DNA of 64,000 nucleotides, taken from positions 2,046,001 through 2,110,000 of the forward strand of contig OZ240666.1 in the NCBI GenBank assembly GCA_965198675.1. The letters run 5' to 3'. Source of the stretch: Prochloron sp965198675 (GTDB taxonomy: Bacteria > Cyanobacteriota > Cyanobacteriia > Cyanobacteriales > Prochloraceae). Under the pieces are notes generated by a model. It was not told the origin of the DNA, made no database searches, and worked only from the letters and a program-made list of their open reading frames with translations. Shown piece by piece: positions 44,992-53,441 of this stretch (its first letter is position 1; each line of letters begins with the position of its first letter). The position numbers were made by a program, and so were the translations under genes.

Positions 44992-45990
44992 ATGTCTACC
45001 CCAACAACTAATCCCCTCTCCCTAATCCATCGTCCTCGTCGCTTGCGTCGCACCGCAGCTTTACGTTCGATGGTACAGGAGAACCATTTGACGGTGAATG
45101 ACTTGATTTATCCACTTTTTGTCATGGAAGGGGAAAATAAACAAGAAGAGATTGTCTCCATGCCCGGTTCTTATCGCTATTCCTTGGATTTGCTCCTGAA
45201 AGAGATAGGAGAGGCATTTGGTTTGGGAATCAAGGCGATCGCTCTTTTTCCCCTAGTCCCGGATGAGAAGAAGGATAATCAGGGTACGGAGGGCTCTAAT
45301 CCAGATGGTTTAGTGCAGCAAACTGTCAAAGCCATCAGAAAAGAAGTTCCAGATATTACCATTATCACCGATGTTGCTCTGGACCCCTTCTCTACTTACG
45401 GACACGATGGTATTGTGGAGGATGGCAAGATTCTTAATGACGAAACCGTGGCTGTTTTAGCCAAAATGGCAGTGTCCCAAGCAGCAGCAGGAGCCGATGT
45501 GGTAGCCCCTTCCGATATGATGGACGGTAGGGTAGGGGCGATTCGCCAGGCTTTAGATGAGGCAGGTTATTTTGATGTGGCTATTCTCGCCTACTCTGCT
45601 AAATATGCCTCTGCCTATTATGGTCCTTTTCGGGATGCTTTGTCCTCCACCCCTAAATTTGGGGATAAAAAGACTTATCAAATGGATCCAGCTAATGCTC
45701 GGGAAGCGTTGAAAGAAGTGGCTTTGGATCTTGCCGAAGGGGCTGATATGGTCATGGTTAAGCCTGCTTTAGCTTATCTGGATATTATCCATCTAATTCA
45801 CCGAACAACTCAACTCCCCGTAGCTGCTTATAATGTGAGCGGAGAGTACGCTATGATAAAAGCAGCAGCCGAAAAAGGTTGGATTGATGAAAAGAAGGTT
45901 GTCTTAGAAACTCTCACCTCTATGAAACGAGCTGGAGCAGATTTGATTTTGACCTATTTTGCTAAACAAGTTGCTTTACAGTTACAGTAA
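44992..45990 (+). CDS. hemB: Delta-aminolevulinic acid dehydratase (porphobilinogen synthase)
   Basis: A 332-residue enzyme that condenses two 5-aminolevulinates to porphobilinogen for chlorophyll, haem and bilin synthesis. Start MSTPTTNPLSLIHRPRRLRR; the 8-residue upstream extension is not conserved-looking. Catalytic lysines lie in LAYSAKYASAYYGPFRDA and MVMVKPALAYLDII. TDVALDPFSTYGHDGIV carries Asp instead of the zinc cysteines, indicating the magnesium-type cyanobacterial enzyme. Cytoplasmic, probably octameric. It is followed after 45 bases by yidD. Confidence 0.96.
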   Translation: MSTPTTNPLSLIHRPRRLRRTAALRSMVQENHLTVNDLIYPLFVMEGENKQEEIVSMPGSYRYSLDLLLKEIGEAFGLGIKAIALFPLVPDEKKDNQGTEGSNPDGLVQQTVKAIRKEVPDITIITDVALDPFSTYGHDGIVEDGKILNDETVAVLAKMAVSQAAAGADVVAPSDMMDGRVGAIRQALDEAGYFDVAILAYSAKYASAYYGPFRDALSSTPKFGDKKTYQMDPANAREALKEVALDLAEGADMVMVKPALAYLDIIHLIHRTTQLPVAAYNVSGEYAMIKAAAEKGWIDEKKVVLETLTSMKRAGADLILTYFAKQVALQLQ

Positions 45991-46035
45991 CCTCGTAGGG
46001 TGGGCATTGCCCACCAAGCTGTGAAGAATAGAAGA

Positions 46036-46257
46036 ATGAAAATATTGTTAATCTGGCTAATTAAAGGTTATCGAAGCTTTATTTCTCCTTTATTTCCCCC
46101 CACTTGTCGCTTTGACCCTACTTGTTCCCAGTATGCTCTCTTAGCCATAGGAAGATTTGGGGCTGTGAGAGGTAGCTGGTTGACCATAAAGCGGTTATTA
46201 CGCTGTCATCCTTTTCATCCCGGGGGTTACGATCCTGTACCTGGAAAAGAGAGATAA
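46036..46257 (+). CDS. yidD: Membrane protein insertion efficiency factor YidD
   Basis: A 73-residue YidD protein starting MKILLIWLIKGYRSFISPLF. The family signature is complete: PPTCRFDPTCSQYALLAIGR with two Cys, and LLRCHPFHPGGYDPVP. It assists YidC-dependent insertion of membrane proteins, lying at the inner leaflet by an amphipathic helix. The start at 46036 excludes 12 residues encoded by a GTGGGCATTGCCCAC palindrome. Confidence 0.95.
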   Translation: MKILLIWLIKGYRSFISPLFPPTCRFDPTCSQYALLAIGRFGAVRGSWLTIKRLLRCHPFHPGGYDPVPGKER

Positions 46258-46430
46258 TGTAGCCTGGGTAGGGTGGGCATTGCTCACCGATAAGTTTCTA
46301 TTATACTACATAAAGCAACTTATTTGTATTTCTTATCTAGGGTAAATTTGTTCTCCGTTGGTTATTTTGGGTATATATACTTAGAAAAAATTTTTGTGAC
46401 AATTCTTAATAATAAACGGCGCAATAGGGG

Positions 46431-46608
46431 TTGACATCGGTTACATGGGAGGGCTAGGATAAGGTCAGCTGAGAATAGGGGGAGGTGTGTCTAAAAAAAA
46501 GGCGGTTTGAGAAGAAAAAATTTATTTTCTCCTTTCCCTGTCTAGGTTTGAGGGTTTTTTTAGGGAAATGGGGGTTGACAAATTGAAATTTTGTGACTAT
46601 GATATAAT
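46431..46608 (+). promoter_or_regulatory. Two strong promoter-like elements in a gene-free stretch
   Basis: First: TTGACA (46431-46436), 18 bases, TAGGAT (46455-46460). Second: TTGACA (46575-46580), 17 bases, TATGAT (46598-46603), with an alternative TATAAT at 46603-46608. Between them is an A-rich and T-rich hairpin region. No gene follows at the expected distance, so they may drive a non-coding transcript or be orphaned promoters. Confidence 0.5.
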
Positions 46609-46793
46609 TGTGGGAGAGTGGGGCAAAAAAAAAGGCCCTATTTTGGGGATTATATTTCGTTTTGGAATAACTTTGGGTTGGGGCGATGGGAATTTTACGC
46701 TGTACAGTTTACCCGCCCAGCTTAGAATTGCGGGCTAGGATGAAAAGGGGAACGCTGATATTAATAAAATTGGTCGAGAGGAAATAAAAGGCT
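46609..46793. other. Region downstream of the promoter pair, no gene recognised
   Basis: Contains CCCGCCCAGCTTAGAATTGC and GCGGGCT, a possible hairpin, and a 33-codon frame starting GTCGATGGG-like at 46687 with no recognised product. A small RNA is possible but not demonstrated. Confidence 0.3.
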
Positions 46794-46871
46794 ATGGGAG
46801 GAGATACCGCATATCGGGAGGCTGAACGTAAAATTGACCAGTTCTTTCACAAGAGACGACCTCACTACTAA
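46794..46871 (+). pseudogene. N-terminal stub of a leucine-rich-repeat protein
   Basis: Reads MGGDTAYREAERKIDQFFHK and stops. The YREAERKI opening is the start of cyanobacterial LRR (ROCO-type) proteins, as in the two other stubs at 47077 and 48090. A CTCTGTGTCTCTGCGG repeat follows. Confidence 0.6.
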
Positions 46872-47076
46872 CTTCCTCTCTTATCTTTCTCTGTGTCCTC
46901 TGTGTCTCTGCGGTTTTTAATCAAGTTCGTAGTAACCAGGACACGATCGCTCCAAAATACCGTTACTAATAATATAATTCAAACTCAACCACTATAAGTA
47001 GCACCCCCCGCCTGCCCGCGTCCCTTTCAGGACTAAAATAGGGGGAATTCTGATATTACGTGTTATTATAAAATTA
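46872..47076. other. Non-coding stretch with repeat
   Basis: Contains a CTCTGCGTCC-type repeat (inverse of CGCAGAGG) at 46885-46918 and an AT-rich tail near 47055-47075 ahead of the next LRR stub. No gene seen. Confidence 0.4.
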
Positions 47077-47169
47077 ATGACACCAGAATATGCATATCAG
47101 GAAGCAGAACGAAAAATTGAAGAGGCTGGGCGATCGGGTTCGACTACACTGAATCTGGAATATAGCTAA
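47077..47169 (+). pseudogene. Second LRR-protein N-terminal stub
   Basis: Reads MTPEYAYQEAERKIEEAGRS then GSTTLNLEYS and a stop. It matches the typical opening of cyanobacterial LRR proteins (helical cap, then the first L-x-L strand, TTLNLE). The rest is missing. Confidence 0.7.
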
Positions 47170-47265
47170 CCTAAATAATTTGAGCACTTCGCCCGATCCC
47201 CCCGCTACACAAAAAAATCTACCGTTAGAACTTGTACAAATGATTTAGGCTGACTATATATGCAT

Positions 47266-47469
47266 GTCACTTACCCCGCTCGCTTTGTGGCGGGGCTTGG
47301 AAGAATCAGCTTCTAACTAAGAAGTGACTAGAGCGGTAGCCCAAAGCGATAACACTTCCGAGTATTTCTCTAGCTCGGACTATCTGTTGGCTCTCTGATT
47401 AAATTGCAGGACACAACGCATTGGGTGCTCCTAGGGACTTATAACTTTTACTCCCTTAGGATTATCTCC
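47266..47469 (+). ncRNA. Structured RNA of HEARO / omega-RNA type upstream of an IscB-like frame
   Basis: A multi-stem RNA can be drawn ending at the start codon of an IscB-like frame. The outer stem is GTCACTT (47266-47272) with AAGTGAC (47322-47328). It encloses hairpins CCCCGC/GCGGGG (47274-47279/47290-47295) and AGAA/TTCT (47302-47314). Further stems: TCCGAG/CTCGGA (47357-47362/47374-47379), CCTAGGGA with TCCCTTAGG (47430-47460), and a long-range CCCAA/TTGGG pair (47340-47344/47421-47425) that could be a pseudoknot. HEARO RNAs sit exactly here and guide IscB. The nuclease frame is dead, so the RNA may be a relic. Confidence 0.7.
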
Positions 47470-47745
47470 ATGCTTAGAGTACCAGTACAAAACCCAGATA
47501 AAACTCCTGCTATGCCAACAAAGGCAAGCCGTGCCCGCCGCTGGGTAAAAGAAGGAAAAGCTACCGCACACTAGAATGATGCCGGACTTTACTATGTGCG
47601 ACTGGTCTATCGTGGTTGGGGTAGATCCAGGCAAAATATACACAGGATTAGCTGTCCAATCATCCAAAATCACACTCTACACCGCTCATCTGGTTCTGCC
47701 ATTTCAGCGGGTCAAGGAGCGTTTGGGAGCAGCCGTTATAAATCA
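47470..47745 (+). pseudogene. iscB: IscB/IsrB-type RRXRR-domain nuclease, N-terminal fragment
   Basis: Opens MLRVPVQNPDKTPAMPTKAS and RARRWVKEGKATAH, the PLMP-type (here PAMP) N-terminal domain of IscB-like proteins. A TAG at 47572-47574 stands where Trp is usual. NDAGLYYVRLV follows. Then a frame change leads to IVVGVDPGKIYTGLAVQSSK, the RuvC-I motif with its catalytic Asp. The fragment ends at LVLPFQRVKERLG, before the bridge helix, and joins an LRR fragment. IscB proteins are RNA-guided nickases or nucleases ancestral to Cas9. Confidence 0.85.
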
Positions 47746-47769
47746 GGGTAAAGTTCTCAAAAATGTTAG

Positions 47770-48069
47770 TGGACTGAGTTACCGGAGTCTAGAGGAAACC
47801 TGTCTCAGTTACAAAGGCTTTCTCTCTCCTATAACCAATTAACGGAAGTCTCAGAAGTTTTAGGAAACCTATCCCAGTTACGAGAGCTTTGCCTCTCCGA
47901 CAACAAACTCACTCCAGTACCTTCCTTTTTAGGAAACCTATCCCAGTTACGAGAGCTTTCCCTCTCCGACAACCCCTTAGAACCAGAACTAGAAGCAGCG
48001 TACCGAAAAGGAGTAGAGACACTAAAAGTATACCTGAGGGAAAAGTCGAAAAGCGTCGAAAGGAAATAA
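47770..48069 (+). pseudogene. Leucine-rich-repeat fragment with start of a ROCO-type linker
   Basis: Three LRRs: NLSQLQRLSLSYNQLTEV, NLSQLRELCLSDNKLTPV, NLSQLRELSLSDNPLEPE. Then ELEAAYRKGVETLKVYLREK, the segment that usually leads to a Roc GTPase or ends short LRR proteins. The frame has no start and is joined upstream to the IscB fragment. Confidence 0.8.
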
Positions 48070-48078
48070 GGAGAAAAG

Positions 48079-48255
48079 GAACCTGCTATGGCACGAGGAG
48101 GCAGAAAGTCAAATTGAAGAAACTAGGCGATCGCTCTCTTTCGGACTTAGGAAGTTTGATAATAAAATTAGGAAAAAGAACCTGCTATGGGCGGAGATAC
48201 AGCTCTCAGCTAAAGCGGCAGGAGCGGAACGCCATAATCTTTGATTTGGCGTGAG
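48079..48255 (+). pseudogene. Two further LRR N-terminal stubs
   Basis: CTATGGCACGAGGAGGCAGAA encodes, in one frame, HEEAESQIEETRRSLSFG, the same opening as at 47077. CTATGGGCGGAGATACAGCTC at 48186 matches CTATGGGAGGAGATACCGC at 46792. Both are followed by stops. They show repeated duplication and loss of an LRR gene family at this place. Confidence 0.55.
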
Positions 48256-48315
48256 AGAAACCCCCCTCTACTCCCCCCAAGGGGAGATGCCGCAGGAGGT
48301 TTAACTTGGCGTATC

Positions 48316-48687
48316 CTAAGATTCTATGTATTTTCGTAGTGTAGCTACCGTTGTACCCCCACAACTAGCGATAAAATAAGAACCATTCCACAACTCATTT
48401 TTGCGGCGTCCCCTGCGGCTAGTAACCGTTTTGATGTTGTTTATGAATTTACTCAACTCCATCTGTGGATAATATTGAAACAGCAAGTGTATATGGTCTT
48501 CCTCGACCTTAGCTTCAACTAGCTTACAGTCCCACTTCTGACACAAGTCATCTAGAATTTCCCCTAACCGTTCTAAGATTTCTCCTGTAAACACCTTCCG
48601 TCTATATTTGGTGGTCAATACAAGATGGGCTGAGCGATCGGGAACCTCACGCCCTCTTGAAATAAAATCTTTTTTCACTGTTGCCAA
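48316..48687 (-). CDS. tnpA: IS200/IS605 TnpA (Y1 HUH transposase), possibly internally deleted
   Basis: A 123-residue single-strand transposase. It reads SRGREVPDRSAHLVLTTKYR, with the HUH motif EEDHIHLLFQYYP, NNIKTVTSRRGRRKNELWNG and the Tyr region SYFIASCGGTTVATLRKYIE. It is about 15-20 residues shorter than usual: the helix between TVTSRR and LWNG is reduced and the C-terminus ends early. HUH and Tyr residues are present, but activity is uncertain. It is divergent from the TnpB gene at 48746, the IS605-like arrangement. Confidence 0.85.
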   Translation of the reverse strand: MATVKKDFISRGREVPDRSAHLVLTTKYRRKVFTGEILERLGEILDDLCQKWDCKLVEAKVEEDHIHLLFQYYPQMELSKFINNIKTVTSRRGRRKNELWNGSYFIASCGGTTVATLRKYIES

Positions 48688-48745
48688 AATGCATAAGTGT
48701 TGTTATACTGAGTGTAGTAGATATTTAAAGCGCTAAATTCTAGGG

Positions 48746-49612
48746 ATGAAATATACCTACCAGTATCGCCTATATCCAACCAGACAACAGCAGCAGATAC
48801 TGAATCTGTGGCTGAGGATTTGCAGGTATTGGTACAACCGTCAATTGGGAGACCGATTCGACTGGTGGGAGCATAATCGAACTTCCATGAATGCTTGCCC
48901 TTTGGTGTGCAGCCTTCCCTCGTTAAGAGATAAGCCAAACTATTACAGTCAGAAAAAATATCTACCTTTCCTCAAAAAAGACTTGGTCACTGTCGAATGG
49001 TCGGGAGAATTATTGAATTTTTCTCAAGTCCCTGCTAATACTTTGCAGCAAGGACGCTTGCGCGGTTGCTTACGCAAATGTAAAAGGGTAGATGAAACAT
49101 TCAGGAGATATATCAAAGGAGATTACCAAAATAAACGTAGTGGGAAGCCTAGGTTTAAATCTTCCTCCCGATATCGTTCATTAGTTTTTGAAGGGGCGGG
49201 ACTTGAATTACATTCCTGTTCTGTGGGAGGTAAATACCTGTATTTGAAGACTCCTAAGCTAGGTGTTGTTAAAATTCGTACCCATCGTCACATTCCAGAT
49301 GGTGCAATTCTCAAACGGGCACAGTTTATCAAAAAAGCTGATGGATGGTACGTTAATTTACAGTTAGACAACCCCACCGTACCCACCCCCATCCCCTCCC
49401 GGGAGGGGAGCAGAGGGGTGGGTGAGGTTACCAAACACTGGCAAAATTCATTAGGCTTAGATGCCGTACTCCACGAGAATAATTACCTAGCTACCTCTGA
49501 TGGTGACAAGCTTTCTTCTTTAAAGTCTTACCGCAAAAACCACTCCCGTTTGAGTAAAGTACAAACCAGAAAGAATGCTAAAAGACGAGGCAGCAAAGCC
49601 AGGAGACAACTA
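48746..49612 (+). pseudogene. tnpB: IS605-type TnpB, truncated at its 3' end
   Basis: Starts MKYTYQYRLYPTRQQQQILN and continues with YRSLVFEGAGLELHS and KADGWYVNLQLDN. A CCCACCCCCATCCCCTCCCG hairpin repeat is inserted in frame (TVPTPIPSREGSRGVGEV) just before the RuvC-I strand SLGLDAVLHENNYLATSDGD. It is cut at RRGSKARRQLAF by an IS630 fragment, so the RuvC-II/III acids and zinc ribbon are missing. It is 58 bases from divergent tnpA. Confidence 0.87.
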
Positions 49613-49818
49613 GCCTTCCCAATCGGTGATCTTGTGGCTGTGTCCCTTCTGTTCTCTAGGTTTGGCCTTGAAATCCCCATCAACTGCCGCCGAAACCACA
49701 GGTTGATCGTGTTGCGACTGATGCGGAAGGTTTTGCTGGCTTCGCTCCGTTTCATGCCATCCAATTCGATGGCCTCGATCACTTTGCGGCGCAGGTCGTA
49801 GCTGTAGAGTTTGGCCAT
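49612..49818 (-). pseudogene. IS630-family transposase N-terminal fragment
   Basis: MAKLYSYDLRRKVIEAIELD then GMKRSEASKTFRISRNTINL and WFRRQLMG: the paired helix-turn-helix start of an IS630 transposase. It is joined head-on to the truncated TnpB at about 49612. Nothing of the DDE domain remains here. The central part seen at 44630 may belong to another copy. Confidence 0.85.
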
Positions 49819-50189
49819 GGGTCTAGTAAGATGCTCAACTGGTTCCTAGTTTACGTCCTAACCTGAATGACTAGCGCTATATATAGACGTTTTCAGGTTT
49901 GTCGTCGCCCGTAGCAGTGCAGCTGCTTTCAAAATCGTTTGAGTAATGGGCAAAAGTTGTACACGAGACGCTAGCAGGAGTTTCTCATAATTGCCATATT
50001 TAAGCGACTACCACCTGTTTAATCTACAACCCTCAAACAGTGACCAGGACGCCAAAGGCGGGACGCCAAGAGCGGTTGCTTGCGCAAAGCTTGCGCAAAG
50101 CTTCGCAATACCAGTTACCAGTCCTGCTCAGGCAGGCGTCTGGTGCGGGGTTGTACCCACCCCCCGAGCCAAGCTCCCAGGAGGGGAAT
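49819..50189. other. Gene-free stretch ending in a repeat cassette
   Basis: No frame supported. The right third (50046-50110) is an inverted GCGTAAGC/CCGCCCTTGGCGTCC cassette with GCGCAAAGCTTGCGCAAAGC units, followed by one CAGTTACCAG and a CCCCCCGAGCCAAGCTCCC hairpin. It cuts the 5' end of the ketoacyl synthase gene. Confidence 0.7.
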
Positions 50190-50984
50190 CTAGCGGCGAC
50201 TGACATTGATTTGCTGATTTACTGTGGCGTCGGACGGGGTTTCCTGGAACCAGCAAACGCCTATTTTTATGCCCATACCACCGGTATGCAGGTCGCCAAT
50301 TGCTTTGACATTACCGATGCCTGCATGAGTTGGATTCGAGCCACTCACATTGCCCAACTCATGTTGAAGGCTGGGACATGCAAACGGGTGATGATTATCA
50401 ATGGGGAATTTCATTTAGGATTTCATGACAACTGGGAAATCCGGGACTTGGGAGCCCTAGAATACTCCTTCCCCATGTATACTATCGGTGAAGCCGCAAC
50501 TGCTACTATCCTGATTCCCAGTGAAGAGGACTGGGAATTTGCCTACTCCTCTAAACCTGAATTTTTTGACTTGTGTACAATCCCGTTACCTAGCCACGGC
50601 AACTTTGTTGAGGATGGTGGTGAGAAAATGGGACACAACGGCATTTATAAATTTGTCTCCTATGGCAAAGAACTCTTACAAGCGGGTGTAACTTGCCTGG
50701 GTGAGCTGATCCGAAACACCATTGATGATGTAGAGCGAAACGTTTGGTATTTTCCCCATGCACCCTCTAAAAGGATTTATGAGGAAAACATGCCCAAATA
50801 TGGTGTGCCCGCCGAAAAAGTCTATCTCAAAGTCTATCCTCAGTTTGGCAACTTGGTCTCCGCCAGCATTCCTGTGGGATTAGCTCTAGGGAAAGGTGAA
50901 GGGACACTAAAGCCAGGTGACTCCATTGCACTTGTACCTGTAAGTGCAGGGCTGGTTGCTTCCGTGGTGCAACTCACATTTTGA
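50190..50984 (+). pseudogene. FabH-like 3-oxoacyl-ACP synthase (KAS III type), 5' truncated
   Basis: From the repeat breakpoint it reads TDIDLLIYCGVGRGFLEPAN. The catalytic triad of the KAS III/thiolase fold is complete: Cys in DITDACMSWIRATHIAQ, His in NVWYFPHAPSKRIYEE, Asn in YPQFGNLVSASIPVGLALG. About the first 90 residues are missing and no native start is visible, so it is probably non-functional. Such enzymes extend an acyl chain or join acyl units. It is first in a same-strand group with AlkB-like, SDR, sulfotransferase and oxygenase genes. Confidence 0.8.
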
Positions 50985-50995
50985 GGAGATCTATC

Positions 50996-52110
50996 ATGAC
51001 TCAAATTATGACTCAAGGACAACCCTGGCCGGTATATCTTACTAGCCTCGGATTTATGTTGGCTTACACCGTTCCTGCCGTGCCCATTGTGAGTGCAAGG
51101 CTTGGGAAAATGACAGAACATCCCAACGCTTTTGCTGTTTTTCCCCTCATCATTCTTATGGGATTGTCCCGATTATTGAAGCCATTTTTCCCTATGGAAT
51201 CCAGCCCATTCCCGACCAGGTTGGCCAGGAAAAAGGTTGGTCAGTTTACTATCGGTTCCTGCTCTGGTTGAGTCTTCCCCTTCAGCTTGGGATGCTATAC
51301 ATGGCCCTAAATTACTGGGTATCAGACCTTTTCAATATTTGGGGAAGCCTCGCCTACCTGCTGTCGGTGGGGATTTACAGTGGTACATTGGCAATCACCA
51401 TTTCCCATGAATTAATACATCATCAGCAACCTTTGGATCGAGCCTTGGGAGGAGTCCTCCTCTCCACCGTGGGCTATGGATCGTTTAAAGTCCATCATAT
51501 CCCCATTCACCATCGGTATGTGGGTACGCCCCTGGATTTTGCCACCGCCCAACGAGGGCAGAGTATTTATGCATTTTGGTGGAAAAATCTCACCAGCAAT
51601 GTGGTTGTGACAATCCGCTGCGAACGGGAAAAACTGGCAAAGAGGGGCCAAGCCTTTTGGCATAGCGAACTCCTACTCTGGTATCTTTTAAGTCTGCTTT
51701 GGCTCACCATTGCCATTCTGCTAGGGGGGTGGAAAGGAAGCGTATTTTGGTTACTACAGGCCCTCATCGCCATTCTCACCCTGGACTGGACCAACTATTT
51801 GCAACATTACGGCCTAACTCGAAAGCAAGACGCCAAAGGTCGATACGAGCCTGTGCAAGTTCATCATGCCTGGTCCTCCGGAATATTCCTCCGGGATCTC
51901 GCTCTCTTTAATCTGATGAGGCACGGAGACCATCACGCCAATCCACAACGCCATTATCAGTCCCTAAGACATGACGACACTGTTCCCGAATACCCCGATA
52001 ATTACTCAATCATGTATTTGCTGGCGTTAGTTCCCCCTCTCTTTCAGCGCATTGTACATCCATACTTGGACCGTTTTGAGGCCCAACAGCAACAGCTTCA
52101 GGAGGTGTGA
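50996..52110 (+). pseudogene. AlkB-like alkane/fatty-chain monooxygenase, frameshifted
   Basis: Starts MTQIMTQGQPWPVYLTSLGF behind GAGGAG. One frame change near 51160-51190 (LIILMGL to IVPIIEAIFPYGIQ) splits it; the second part is open to 52110. The non-heme diiron His boxes of alkane hydroxylases are all present: ISHELIHH, VHHIPIHHRYVGTPLD, NYLQHYGL and LMRHGDHHANPQRHY. Several membrane helices lie between them. It would hydroxylate a terminal methyl of a long chain. The frameshift needs read confirmation. Confidence 0.85.
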
Positions 52111-52113
52111 AAC

Positions 52114-52221
52114 ATGGTTATTCTGATTACCGGCGCATCTTCAGGCATTGGGCGCAAGCTGGTTCTACACTACCTCAATCAAGGTCATACTGTGGCTAAG
52201 GCTTCGTCTTCAACACTCTGA
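52114..52221 (+). pseudogene. Short-chain dehydrogenase stub
   Basis: A 35-residue frame, MVILITGASSGIGRKLVLHY then LNQGHTVAKASSSTL, starting 3 bases after the AlkB-like stop with an AGGAGG site upstream. TGASSGIG is the SDR cofactor fingerprint. The rest of the 250-residue enzyme is gone. Its tight spacing shows it belonged to the same operon. Confidence 0.85.
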
Positions 52222-52270
52222 ATGAAAAAGTTTTTCCTCGTCCAAACTTCTCCAATTCTTAACAGTAAAG

Positions 52271-53405
52271 ATGCCAACCACTCTTGTCACTAATCTACGC
52301 TATCAGATAGGCTTAATTGGCTTCACCCGATTCAGCAATATTCTGAGGCTGTGCCACTATGCCATTGGGATCCATCCGCCCTATCTCTTGCGTCTCCTGT
52401 TAGTTGTAAGCTCAAGTCTGATTAGCTTACCTTTAGCACTCTGGGAACGAGTTGTCTATGGCCAAAGAATTGCCCTGACTCAGATCGAGGATCCACCTAT
52501 TTTTATCATCGGTTATTGGCGCAGTGGCACCACCTATCTGCACAACCTGATGACTCAAGACTCAAGCTTTGGCTACCTGTCCATGTATCAGGCTATAGTC
52601 CCGGACTGCTCCCTTGTGGGTCAAGGTTGGCTGAAGCAACTCTTGGACAGATCTGTGCCGCATAAACGGCCTATGGATAACGTGACCTGGCCGCTGGATA
52701 CACCCGTTTGAGGACGAAATAGCCCTCTGCAAAACCATGGCCACCTCCTTGTACACCCGTTTCATGTTTCCTAAAAAGTCCCTCCATTTGTTCCGCAGGT
52801 ATGTCCTCATGGAGGGGGCATCTAAAGGAACAATCGCAGAATTCAAGGGCAAATATTATCGACTGCTACAAATTGCCACCATCCACGCCGAAGGCAAACA
52901 ACTGATTTTGAAAAATCCGGTCAACACCGCACGGATCAAGCTACTGCTGGAAATGTTTCCCGATGCCAAGTTTATCCACATTCATCGCTCTCCTTATCAT
53001 GTCTTTCGGTCAAACAAAAACATGAACGAAACCTTGACTCCCATTACCACCTTACAAGCCTTGGATTTTACTAGCCCAGAGAGAGAGGAAAGGCTCCTGA
53101 CGGTGTATGAAGAAATGATGCAGCGATATTTAGAGGAGCGCTCTCTGATTCCAGCAGGGAATCTAGTTGAAGTTCGTTTTGAGGATCTGGAGCGAAATCC
53201 CATGGTCGAAATACAGCGGATTTATGCAGCGCTGAATTTACCAAGCTATGAGGCATCTTCGTCTGCCTTCAAGACTTACATAGATTCTCAGAAGTCCTAT
53301 AAAAAGAACCAACATCAGCTTTCTGCTGAGGCACAACAGAAGGTTGAGCAACGTTGGCAATTTGCCTTCTCAGAATTTGGTTATGCCCTACAGAGCCACT
53401 CATGA
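52271..53405 (+). pseudogene. Sulfotransferase family enzyme, one-base frameshift
   Basis: The N-terminal part has a hydrophobic stretch (LRLLLVVSSSLISLPLALWE) and the PAPS 5'-phosphosulfate loop PIFIIGYWRSGTTYLHNLM. The frame breaks at 52705-52712 (PLDTP then FEDEIALCKTMATSLYTR after one extra base). The rest has the 3'-phosphate site FIHIHRSPYHVFRSNKNMNE, and FEDLERNPMVEIQRIYAAL. It belongs to the Sulfotransfer_3-like group that sulfates lipid or small-molecule hydroxyls. If the extra base is a sequencing error the gene is intact. Confidence 0.85.
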
Positions 53406-53441
53406 TTTCTCCCATTCACCCTCAAAAAGGAAACAAGAACT

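Noticed and set aside
46440..46620. 6S RNA or RNase P RNA
   Set aside because: No recognisable consensus structure or conserved elements could be drawn; only the promoter-like boxes are supportable.
46687..46788. Small protein gene of 33 codons
   Set aside because: No ribosome-binding site, no recognised family and poor codon character; left as unannotated sequence.
52700..52715. Programmed frameshift in the sulfotransferase
   Set aside because: No slippery heptamer or downstream structure is obvious; a one-base indel in a decaying cluster is simpler.
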